Below, in pieces: positions 55,027 through 64,000 of a stretch of 64,000 nucleotides of DNA. The position numbers and the translations under genes were made by a program. The stretch is from Aedes albopictus (taxonomy: Eukaryota > Arthropoda > Insecta > Diptera > Culicidae), in assembly GCF_035046485.1 (NCBI RefSeq), contig NC_085137.1, positions 381,734,706 through 381,798,705 on the forward strand, in the 5' to 3' direction. Below the pieces are notes generated by a model. That model saw nothing but the letters and a program-made list of their open reading frames with translations. It did not search any database and was not told the origin of the DNA. Position 1 is the stretch's first letter. The number at the start of each line of letters is the position of its first letter.

Positions 55027-56255
55027 TGGTCGGCGTTAAGTCAGAGAGGACCAAGTAACAAAATTAACGAAAATGAGATTTTTGAGGCATTTGATTAAGA
55101 ATCACTTTAGCTACTTGGAACATTCACCCGATTATCTTAATGTTACAATTCACGAGAGTTATAGCACAATTTTCTTTTGATTTAGCTGCGAAAATTGATA
55201 ATAGTGTGCAGTCAGAGTGGACCAAATGCTTGATGTGAAGAGATTTGAAAACATATGTGTTGGTTAAAATCCCATAATCGAAATAGTTTATCATCCAAAT
55301 ATAATACGTTTCCAAATCTTATGACTTCCTAACGCATTTTCTGATGATTATTGATCAAGAAAGCACGTGAAAATCCATATTATTATGGTCAATATCCCAT
55401 TTTACAGATCATCGTGTTGAAGCGTATTGTGGCGTTTCGCGTGCAGACAGAGTGGACTATGTGTCTCTAAGAAAAATAGTTCAATTTACCTTAGTTTTCG
55501 TAAACCTTTCCAAATCAAAATATGTTCGTTTAGTAGCTGTTGGGCATCATATTGAAATGTGCCAATATCCGTTTCGTAATGAAATTGATTTTACCGGTTA
55601 TTTAAGAATTGCGTACTTGGTTCACTCTGTCTGAACGATTTTTTGAAAAATGCCAGTCCTCTAAATAAATTTTTATGAACTGTGTAACTACAATATTTCA
55701 AAAACGTACCGAACTATTAAAATACGCTCAAAAGTTGTTAGCTATTAAATGTTCAAGTTAAGAATTCTTAAATAGCTCATTAATTGACTACCGTTCATGT
55801 GATATTGAACTGTTGTACTTGGTCCACTCTGACTGAACAAAAAAATTGAAAATGGTAATTAACAGTTTAATAACAGAATTATCAAATTTCAAACTTCCTG
55901 CTCACATTATATACCACTCCTATTAACTGTTGTCCTACTTGTGCATTATTTTTTTTATGAAATATGTAAAGACTTGAGTGTCAACTCTAGTTGGTTGTAG
56001 ATTTTCCAAAAACCGTTCAGTCAGAGTGGACTAAGTACAATCAATTACTTAGCAATTTCTCGGTTTCAAGATTTATTTTACGTTTTTTTGCGATCAATAC
56101 AGAGCGATGCTTTAATGAATAGTTATTAAGATTGACTGCAAAAACTCAAGAACATTTGTTGAAAATCTCAAAACTTATAGAGTTGCAAACTTTAAAGTCG
56201 TTTATCCAGAAATTAGGTAAAAGACACATGGTCCTCTCTGACTTAACGCCGACCA
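55027..56255. mobile_element. TA-flanked element with internal CAGTCAGAGTGGACC motifs
   Basis: The ends TGGTCGGCGTTAAGTCAGAG are identical in inverse for 27 bp (both continue AGGACCA) and lie between TA at 55025-55026 and 56256-56257. Inside, the motif CAGTCAGAGTGGACCAAGT or its inverse recurs near 55208, 55443, 55620, 55818 and 56021, besides the two termini. Length is 1229 bp and there is no transposase. Repeated motif copies may be transposase-binding sites, as in IR/DR-type Tc1 elements. Confidence 0.8.
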
Positions 56256-56257
56256 TA

Positions 56258-57132
56258 TGATCTGTCAGTTTACACAGATTCTTCTCGCAACTGGGTCTGC
56301 CAGTCAAAACAAACGACGTTCGGTGCGGAATCAAAGTGATGTGGCTGAGTGAAATATCATCGGAATCGACTTCACATCGCGAGGATATTTAGTGCCAGTG
56401 CGAAAAATATAAAGTTCGACCGAGAAACTGTGTGAAACCCGTAACTCCACCTAGTAAGTCTGAAAACCGATGCAGTGCGCTGACGGAGAAGCGAGAAAAA
56501 AGTGCACCGGGAGTCGGGCGCGGATCGCGGCTCAGTACTGAAATTGAGTGTTTAAAAAAGTGTTTGAACCAGTTCGTGGTAAGTTCTCCGACACCGGGAG
56601 AAGAAAAATTAGATGTATTCCATGAGAAAATAGCATTAGGAAATTAATATAAATGAGTAAAAGTGATACACATCCTGTCCAAACATTGGCCAGGCAGCAG
56701 ATTGTTGAAAATAACCGGACCCACGGTGCGGTGATTAAACCTAAAAAGGGGTGTATGGTTGTTGAGCAGATTTCCGGGGAGATCTCTTTAAGATGTTGCT
56801 GTGGAGCAGTGTGGAACCCGCAGTTGATTTTCTTCCAAATGTAAGTTTTACGCTTAATTAAATGTATCAATCGTTGCTACTGTGAGAAGTTTTGTTGAAC
56901 CGAGTTTGAATAACGTTATTTGCGATTTGTTTTACTCACAACAAAGGTGATTGTAAAAGAATCGCAAATATGATTTATATAAAATTTGCTTTATCATTCC
57001 TGCGCCCAATGTTTAGTATTATATGCGATTCCGATTTTTAATGAATGAAAATGCGATTTGAGATGAACACCCTTATACGATAGGTGGTTTACTGGGTAGT
57101 TCGCATAGTTCATCGCAACTATCCAACAATTG
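56258..57132. other. unclassified, possible exon-like or element 5' region
   Basis: 56260-56650 has balanced composition and reads like a 5' UTR or a retroelement 5' end. Within it, a GGTAAGTTC donor-like site sits at 56579. A 63-codon plus frame (56653-56844) begins MSKSDTHPVQTLARQQIVEN and ends just before AAATGTAAGTTTT, a second donor-like site. No domain is recognised. Confidence 0.35.
56653..56844 (+). CDS. hypothetical short frame, possible first coding exon
   Basis: ATG at 56653 follows AATATAA. The 63 residues include a Lys/Gly-rich KPKKGCMV and a Cys-rich RCCCGAVWNP but no known domain. It has balanced codon use compared with the AT-rich surroundings, and a donor-like GTAAGT at 56840-56845 overlaps the stop, so it could be an exon of a spliced gene or of a retroelement. 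It lies inside the segment between the inverted elements, so its native orientation may be reversed. Low certainty. Confidence 0.2.
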   Translation: MSKSDTHPVQTLARQQIVENNRTHGAVIKPKKGCMVVEQISGEISLRCCCGAVWNPQLIFFQM

Positions 57133-57470
57133 AATCCTTACTTACCTTACCTTACCGGTCAGACTGAGGCCTGAGTGTCCTCTGGAGTCGTCTCCAGTCT
57201 ACTCGGTCCATAGCTATGTGTTTACAGTTCCGCACTCTGCGAAGGGTCCGCAAATCGTCCTCCAGTTGATCGACCCACCTAGCTCGCTGCGTACCACGTC
57301 TTCTTGTACCGGTCGGATGACTCTCGAGAACCATTTTAGTCGGGTTGCTATCTGACATCCTGATGACGTGACCCGCCCTCCGTAGCCTCCTGGTTTTCGC
57401 GGTGTGGACGATGGTTGGTTCTCTCAGCAGCTGATGCAGCTCGTGGTTCATTCGCCTTCTCCAAGTCCCG
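57133..57470 (-). pseudogene. RTE-like LINE fragment, part 2, minus strand, with 3' tail
   Basis: The minus frame reads TWRRRMNHELHQLLREPTIV, then TRRLRRAGHVIRMSDSNPTK and ARWVDQLEDDLRTLRRVRN, ending near RVDWRRLQRTLRPQSDR. A GGTAAGGTAAGGTAAG tail follows at 57140-57155, typical of these LINE 3' ends. Its 5' edge is exactly the boundary of element B. The TSD half TCCCG (57466-57470) is the inverse of CGGGA at 50213-50217, where part 1 stops. The frame continues directly from part 1 if one copy of the 5-bp repeat is removed. Confidence 0.88.
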
Positions 57471-60048
57471 CACGGTGTGTTGAAACAGGATTATTATCGC
57501 ACTTGCATGAACCTAAAATATTTTTTCGTTATAAGTTAGCCTTACCTGTATATATTAAGATTCTGGAGGTTAAAAAATCTTTCATCGCGGAAAATTAAAA
57601 TAAATTCGATTTTAGTAGATTACCACTTTTCTCATATAATATGGTATTACGCAAATCTGATGAACCTAAACTCCGCTAGAAAAAATCCCCTTTCTAATAG
57701 TAAGTTTGAATCCATTTAGACAGAAATAAATGCAAAAGTCTTTACAACGAGTTTGAAATTGTTTGGCGTTCGTTTAATATGTCCAGCCCACTACAGTCTG
57801 CCGAAAGTCATAAATCGTTAAAGTCTACATTCCTTCCATTTGTCTGGCACATAGATATTTGTAATGGAGGTAAACAAATACTTCCCATTAGCGCGACTCA
57901 TACATTTGAGAAAGCACCATGTGACTCATATCATTTTACCCTTCATGTGCCAATTTGCCTGAAATGGCGGGTACATACTAGTTGCACATACTTTGCATGT
58001 CAAATCACATCCTCATAGATATATGGCTATACTGAGTGTGTGTGACTTATTTGCAAAAGCTCTGTCTCTGATCTGTTGATGACTTTCGTCCATACAAAAT
58101 CTTAAAATTTTCGAAGACTTATCTCCTTGTTATTTATAAAATGGTACCTTTAGGGATAAGTGGGCTGTTGACTCTCAAATAACAAAAAGTTGACACAAAA
58201 TACATAAGATTGGCGTTGTCATATTATGTTAATGCATTCAAAAATGATTATTCAACATTTGGTTTAAAACAAAATACACCCGGGCAAGTTGTAACGGGTG
58301 GAATAAGATGAAACAGCGGGTTAACGTGATATTATCTAGTCATGATAAACAATTTAAATGTCATAACATTTTTTTTTAATCAAACAATCATTTGGTCAAG
58401 GATAATTATACAAGTGGTATTGAAATCTTTTTCAAAATATCATATGTTTTTATTAAGAATTTACCTTACCGAATAAAAAGCATGCCTAATATATGTCAAT
58501 GTGAATGACATCTTATAGTATAAGCCTAAAATATATTGGAAACATATCAATTTGCAAGTAATATGATGAATTTCAATAATAGTAGTCTCGTGCAGTGATT
58601 TTTTTTCTATTTTCGTCTGGATTATCTGTAGTTTCATTTTATAAGACACTTTGGTCTTGATAAAAACTTCATGGATTTTAATGGTTTCAATATTATGACT
58701 GCATAAAATAAAGCTTCTTTTTCCCAAGTAAAGGTCTTTCTTTTTTGCCAAGTGAGTTTGACAACAGATTTAGTATGGGGAGAAATGTCACTTGTCCTTG
58801 CAGAGCATGATAAAAACGAAATAAAAAGGAATAGTGATTAAAACGACTAGTCATAAAACTGAAAAAAACCACTGCACTGTACCTCCAAAGTGGAAACTAT
58901 CCATTAGAATTGATTTAAAAAGTCACCTGTACACTCGATGATTCCGAAATGAAGAATAAAGTAACTAATAAAAGTTCTTAAAAAGTTGTATTGAAACCTC
59001 AAATTGCGTCAATCTTGCCTCACTTTGCACATTACTGTTTGTTGTTTTTTTTTATTATGGTATTTCCAGAACATTGATGTCTTCTTAATCTTGTTCTACA
59101 GTTTCAATTTTTATTTTATCTGTAAATTTAGTTAAATTTGTTCTCATCATAAACAACAATGAACATATTCAACATGAACATATCTAAACCTAAGTAAAAA
59201 GAAAATAGAGTTTAGAACTTTTCCTTTTAATTGCACTATGATTTGGTATTCTTTGACATATTCTTAACCAACATGCGAACAAAAGTAGCATGCAAATTTT
59301 TACTTGGTAGTAAAACATCGAGCCTTGCAAAATCAAAGCACAATATACACGAAAGTTCTTATTATATTCAAAGAGCTATTAGTATTCTGCATTGCTAAAC
59401 TAGCTCAAAACAACTTAATTTACGGTTAACATGAATGTTAAAACATACGCGTGATTAAGTCACCATATTTGTTTAATGATTTCGCAATTGAAGCATCTTT
59501 CGTGGCCGTATGATCGTCGTTTAGGTGTATCGTTACATGGTTTGGCATGCAAAGTATGTGCAACTAATACCAACCTTTTCAGGCAAATTAGCACATGCAG
59601 TGTATGTGTTGCAAATTGTACGAATCAAATGTATGAGTCGCACTAATGGGAAGTTTTTGTTATCCTCCAGTACAAATATCTATGTATCAGACATATGGAA
59701 GGAATGTAGACTTTTATGATTTATGACTTTCGGCAGACTGTAGTGGGCTGGACACATGAAACGAACGCCAAACAAATTTAAACTCGTTGTAAAGACTTTT
59801 GCATTCGTTTCTGTCTAAATGGATTCAAATTTACAATTTATAGCGGAGTTTAGGTTCATCAGATTTGCGTAATACCATATTATATGAGAAAAGTGGTAAA
59901 ATACTAAAATCGAAATTATTTTAATTTTCCCCGATGAAAGATTTTTTAACCTCCAGAATCTTAATATATACAGCTAAGGCTAACTTATAACGAAAAAATA
60001 TTTTAGGTTCATGAAAGTGCGATAATAATCCCGTTTCAACACACCGTG
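57471..60048. mobile_element. Transib-like element B (2578 bp), inverted copy of A
   Basis: It reads as the reverse complement of A along its whole length, with the ends CACGGTGTGTTGAAAC and inverse. Short frames of A recur on the opposite strand here, one of 64 residues being identical. The right flank TGTTA (60049-60053) matches in inverse the right flank of A (TAACA), and the left flank TCCCG matches in inverse the left flank of A. It lacks the nested MITE (empty site 58845-58852). Confidence 0.82.
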
Positions 60049-60053
60049 TGTTA

Positions 60054-60195
60054 TGAGAAGCTTTCAGATCTTTTGTCTCACGGTGCACTTTCAGGAAATA
60101 ATCTGCTACGTAGTGCACTTGATCTAACATTTTGAGAGTTTGTCCAAGTACTATCACTGCCATGCCTCCTTTAATGAAGTTTACGTAACAATACT
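60054..60195 (-). CDS. open frame broken by the element-B insertion, unrecognised
   Basis: From an acceptor-like TTCTTGGATAG edge (~60196) the minus strand encodes YVNFIKGGMAVIVLGQTLKM and then VHYVADYFLKVHRETKDL. If the spacer is flipped back and one TGTTA removed, the frame runs on through 53294-53363 (ILHDAAISDNFYF...) to a stop: about 70 codons uninterrupted. I recognise no family. It may be a host exon, a relic of another element, or chance. Its continuity across the restored junction supports the inversion. Confidence 0.3.
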
Positions 60196-60384
60196 ATCCA
60201 AGAATGATTGTGAGAAGAACAATACCTTCACAAAATTACATGTTATACAGGAAATCAGTGTTTCGGGTGAGAACTAAACGTGCATTGCGACATCCTTTTT
60301 GTTTATTTATTTGGAAACCTTCAAGGGTAAATGAGAATAGTTTTCCAGTATGCCCGAAAATATGCCCGAAAAAAAAAATGCTTG

Positions 60385-60790
60385 AGGAATTCCAAATGAT
60401 CGTCGCTCAAGTTTCCAAAAATAAGAACGAAGATCCCAAAAGCATTTCCGAACTAGTGTAGAATTAGCTCTAAGCTAAAATAAATAAACAAAAAAAATAA
60501 ATTCCGAACTAATAATTAAAGGCATAACCCAAGGAAACTGCTGAAGCAATTAAAAAAAATGCTTGAGAAATTCCCCAAATGATTGGCAATAAAACCCCCA
60601 TAACAACTTCCAAAGGGTTTGCTGATCCAATTGCTTTCTAAAGAGCTGTCGAAGCAGTTTTCAAATGAATTGACCAATAAATTTTTGAAGGATGTGCCGG
60701 AAGAATCTTTAGAGAAATTTTCGAAAATTATCCTAAGAAAATACCAAAGAAATTTCCATAGTCATTGCCACTTTCAAAGGCCAATTTTTA
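60385..60790. repeat. degenerate repeat, reverse orientation
   Basis: GAGGAATTCCAAATGATCG- and GAGAAATTCCCCAAATGATTG-type units of the GGAATTCC family in reverse sense. A near-duplicate pair of about 150-bp units (60378 and 60560) both contain AAAAAAATGCTTGAG(A/G)AATTCC. Confidence 0.5.
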
Positions 60791-60878
60791 AAAGCGTTAC
60801 TGAGAACACTGATATTCGTTGCCCTTTACTGGCATTTACTAGATTTGATGGTATGTCATAAACATACAGAAAAAACTT

Positions 60879-61250
60879 GTAGTTAGAAGGCACAGAATGT
60901 TGCTAATTGGCAAATTGAGAGATGAATTTGTGAAAAAAATCGCGTTCTGGTGCGACTCCGTATTCGCTAGACCAGCGCTTTAACCAACCAAGCCGCAGAA
61001 CAAGTAATGATTCTGCGGTATAGAAAGCCAAACCTTTTGAAGGCTATTTCACGAACAATCTCTCTATCGGCTTAGATGCCAATCCAACCAACTGCACCGA
61101 CGACGCACTGATATATGTTGCCCTTTACTGGAATGGTCTAGCGAATACGGAGTCGTGGATTCGAATCCCACCAGAACGAGATTTTTTTTTCACAAATACA
61201 TCTCTCAATTTGTCAATTAGCAACATTGTGTGCCTTTTAACTACAAGTTT
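60879..61250. mobile_element. two head-to-head tRNA-derived SINE copies (family S4)
   Basis: 60879-61015 (minus) and 61131-61250 (plus) are inverted copies sharing TGGTCTAGCGAATACGGAGTC, TCTCTCAATTTG and TTAGCAACATT blocks. The plus copy retains the B-box GGATTCGAATCCCACC but lacks the head; the minus copy has the head (GGTTGGTTAAAGCGCTGG) but has lost the B-box core. Together they define the ancestral SINE. Both flank GTTGCCCTTTACTGG duplications (60817 and 61116). Confidence 0.65.
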
Positions 61251-62552
61251 TTCTGCATGCGTTTCTGAGAGTATTCCCAAAACAAAATTGCCAGAGGAAT
61301 TCCCAAGTACATTGTCTAACAAATTAAAAAAAAAATTGAAAATATGTATCGCCAAAAACAAATTCAAAAGAAATTACTGAAAATCAGGAAATTGTGAATA
61401 AATGCTTGAAACATTTAAGAAGTGATGATCTCAAGATTTTCGAACAATCAAATTAAATATGTAATAAATGCTGTTAACTCAACAATATTCTAAAATATAA
61501 CTCTGGTGAAACGTCATTGAGCTTCATGGAAATTGTATAAGTTACATTTTTTTCCCTGTTCGGGACATTCACATACACATGTCCCACATTTGATCTTTTG
61601 TGGTATATTCCGTGTCTTTGAATAGTGCATTTCGTGTTACCACTATTAAGAATTTATAAAGTATTCGGTTTATTACAGTAGTATAGACTGTCTCAGAAAT
61701 TATAAATACACTTTGTTTATTAAATAAAATGAACTGTTCTGATGATATCTACCAATTTCTTTCAGAATACAGCATATTGTGATCAATATTTTTGCATTCC
61801 CTTTCAATTGCCATGATCTTATGATGAACAGTCGAGTTCTCTAACAATTACCTTCATTCTCCAAATTTGCATTTGCACAAAGGTGGTTTTGAATTATTGC
61901 AACTTCATTTATTACTAAATACCAAATTTTATCTAGCTTTTTATCCTATTTGCTTTCTCAACAAGTTGTCGAAGAAATGCCTTCAATAAAACCTGAGAAA
62001 AATCGATAAAGGCATTTGGGCAACATTTTTTCTGACATCAAGTTTCTTATTTTTTAAGGGTTTCTACAGAGCATAAGTACTACCGCACAGTTTCTTAGCT
62101 TTTCTGAACACATTTAATTTAAACTAGTCTATTTTTTTCGCTCATTTGATGCTTCAGAAGTTCAGATGGCATAGCTTGCCATACCATAAAAACGAATGCA
62201 GTAAACAGTGAAGGAGACAGTCGTTTACTTGACGTTTGTTGCTACTTGTGTTGTTGAGAAATTTGAAACAAAGCTTTTTGCATTGAGAAGGCCCGTAATG
62301 ATGGTTCTTGATCAAATATTCCAGTGAAAATAACTTTAGTCAATCGAGAAATATCTTTTGTTTTCGAAACAGTAACTTTTATTGTGTTTTGAATATTGAC
62401 AAATTGAATTGTGAGGTTTTTTCTTTTCTAGATTGCTACAATTTTTTACCACTTTGTGCAACTTAAAATTTTAATCATCTAGTTTACAGAGCCCTATTTT
62501 ATAACTTTTACAAGACACATCTACAAAGTTGGTATTATTTGCTTCGTTCGAA
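61251..62552. other. unclassified AT-rich DNA
   Basis: No frame above background, no tandem array and no clear inverted pair. Possibly old, eroded transposon sequence. Confidence 0.35.
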
Positions 62553-62625
62553 TGTTTATAATAAGATTGATTGATTGATTTGTCTTTATTTAAGAGACTT
62601 TCAGCCCTTGGCTAGTTCGTCTCTT
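62553..62625 (-). mobile_element. non-LTR retroelement 3' tail
   Basis: Minus strand: GAACTAGCCAAGGGCTGAAAG, TCTCTTAAATAAAGAC then AAATCAATCAATCAATC. Same tail as 38080-38128 and 14235-14275; only the last ~70 bp remain. Confidence 0.65.
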
Positions 62626-63503
62626 TTTATGATAAGAGCTAAAAGAAACTTTTTTGGATATTGTGCTCAAATTGAAATGGCAGTCGATCGTTAGTGTATT
62701 TATAATTTCTGAAACAGTCTATAATTTCAAACTTAATCGCAAGGAAGGATTCTAATTGAAAGGATTCGTTTGCAACGTGCTCCTTTGTCAGTCAAAGACA
62801 GTTAAGAAATTATATCAGTATCGACCTTGGATCGAAACCATAGTCTTTACCTAGGAAAAACTTTTCCTTTTCCCTTGTTTCAAGATCATTTTCAGCCAGT
62901 GCCAGTGAATCAAAATTCAACCATCGCGCAACAATAACGACAATGTCGCAACCTGGATTTGTTGCGACATTCTACCCAATGCGATATGTTTGTCCCAACT
63001 TGAACAGAATAGGACAAAGATCGTGCACCACGAGTTTAGAGATTTTTAAGCTTTGCATTGTGATTTTCGAGCGGTAACTTCGAGTCGGTAAACACTGCAA
63101 CGCTGCTGAATATGGATCATCAAAAAGTTTCGATTTTGGGTTAGTAATAATTGATTATTCACGAGTTGAAAGGAATGCAACAAATTCAGCTTCCGTTTTG
63201 TCTGCAACAAAAAATTTCGAGATCATGTCATTATCTGTTACCAGTTGGGATAAGGAGTAATCGCCGCATCCTCTTTGTCTCTTGTTTTATGCCTATTTTG
63301 TCTGACAATTCTCTTCACTGGCCAGTGCTAAACCCAGACCAATCGGTTTTAAAAAGGTATTGAAAATGCTGCAAAACCACGTCATTGATTTGTTGGGAAG
63401 CGTCCATAAATAACGTAACATTAATACATGGCTCGTCACACAAACATTTTGGTGGAATCATTCGCATAATACAGGGGTTGGAAAATGATCAGGATAGGCA
63501 AAA
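62626..63503. other. unclassified DNA
   Basis: No gene supported. A 70-codon plus frame at 63151-63363 has no domain. GCGTCCATAAATAACGTAAC at 63401-63420 is an isolated MITE edge of the family seen at 6514. Confidence 0.35.
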
Positions 63504-64000
63504 TTTTCATTTTTCAAAAAATGTCCAATTAACTGTAACTTTTCGAAAAGTGCATCGAATATTCTCAAATTCTCACTATAAGTTAATCAACTTATTCTGA
63601 ATCAGTGGACAAAATTTGAAAAAGATCGGACTATACTGCACGAAGTTATAGGCATTTTAGAAAAAGGTAGAATTATCCGATAGCCAAATTTGAGCTGTTA
63701 TATCTCCGGATTCAATGAACCGAATGCAATGAAATTTTGTCCATTTATGACTTATATAATGAGCTCTAAAAAACGTTTGACACAACTTGAAATTATTAAC
63801 AAGAGAAAAAGTCGCTATATTAAATAATTTTATGATTTGTTAGTAAATTGGTCTCTTTTTAATATGCATCCCATTACTTTTTCAATGAATTGCCGCCTAA
63901 GTTGTTACTTGACTTTAAAACATATCTGTATTCAAGACAATCAGAGGGAATTTAAATGAACAATAATTAGCATCTTGAATTTTGAAACGATGTTGAAATT
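63504..64000. mobile_element. foldback element F1, left arm, runs off the window
   Basis: From TTTTCATTTTTCAAAAAATG through TTTTCGAAAAGTGCATCGAA and ATATCTCCGGATTCAATGAA it follows the left arm of 20393-21452 in the same orientation with moderate divergence. The right arm should lie beyond 64000. Confidence 0.8.

Noticed and set aside
52741..58018. Two copies of a small conserved gene (79 codons at 52741-52980 and 57779-58018)
   Set aside because: Identity reflects the inverted transposon copies A and B; the frame has no domain and lies in terminal repeats.

Overview
The window looks like repeat-dense, non-genic DNA from a culicine mosquito, most likely an Aedes species. A complete Feilai-type tRNA-derived SINE (40523-40790) and a second fragment are present. 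R1-clade and other non-LTR retrotransposon remnants, several more tRNA-derived SINE families, a DD37E-type mariner relic and many TA-flanked long-inverted-repeat MITEs point the same way. I found no host gene with a recognisable domain, no rRNA and no functional tRNA. Nearly every protein-like signal is a decayed transposon frame. The species call rests on family recognition from memory, not on a database search.

Layout. 1-108 is a hAT-type terminus. 3.8-9.6 kb is dominated by a degenerate ~24-bp GGAATTCC-rich repeat, with a SINE and MITE fragments. 10.1-12.9 kb holds two inverted-repeat elements and a SINE. 13877-17940 is a foldback-like element whose termini are tandem arrays of a 15-17-bp CCATTACCCCGAA unit, flanked by a 10-bp direct repeat. 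It contains a degraded MITE, which contains a short LTR retrotransposon, whose first LTR contains a TTAA-flanked MITE. 18-25 kb is more degenerate repeat (both orientations), a perfect hairpin, foldback elements and SINEs. 25-28 kb has two TA-flanked MITEs around unclassified DNA. 28.3-31.5 kb is a broken R1-clade LINE. 36.3-39.8 kb is a second, more fragmented copy interrupted by a MITE, a LINE tail and a mariner. 40.5-43.4 kb has Feilai, an RTE-like LINE and a MITE. 45.8-50 kb has foldbacks and degenerate repeat.

50.2-60.0 kb is the most striking part. Two copies of a Transib-like element (termini CACGGTG, 5-bp target duplications) lie in opposite orientations about 4.2 kb apart. Their target duplications pair only across the copies: left flank of A with left flank of B (CGGGA), right flank of A with right flank of B (TGTTA). 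An interrupted LINE also reads on across the first junction once the 4182-bp spacer is flipped. This is the signature of inversion by recombination between inverted transposons, or of an assembler flipping the spacer. Copy A also carries a 491-bp MITE whose exact empty site is preserved in copy B; without it the two copies have identical length.

The remaining intervals (parts of 0.1-2.4, 11.1-13.5, 25.8-28.3, 34.5-36, 43.4-45.8, 53.3-57.1 and 61.3-63.5 kb) are AT-rich or mixed-composition DNA in which I can support no gene.
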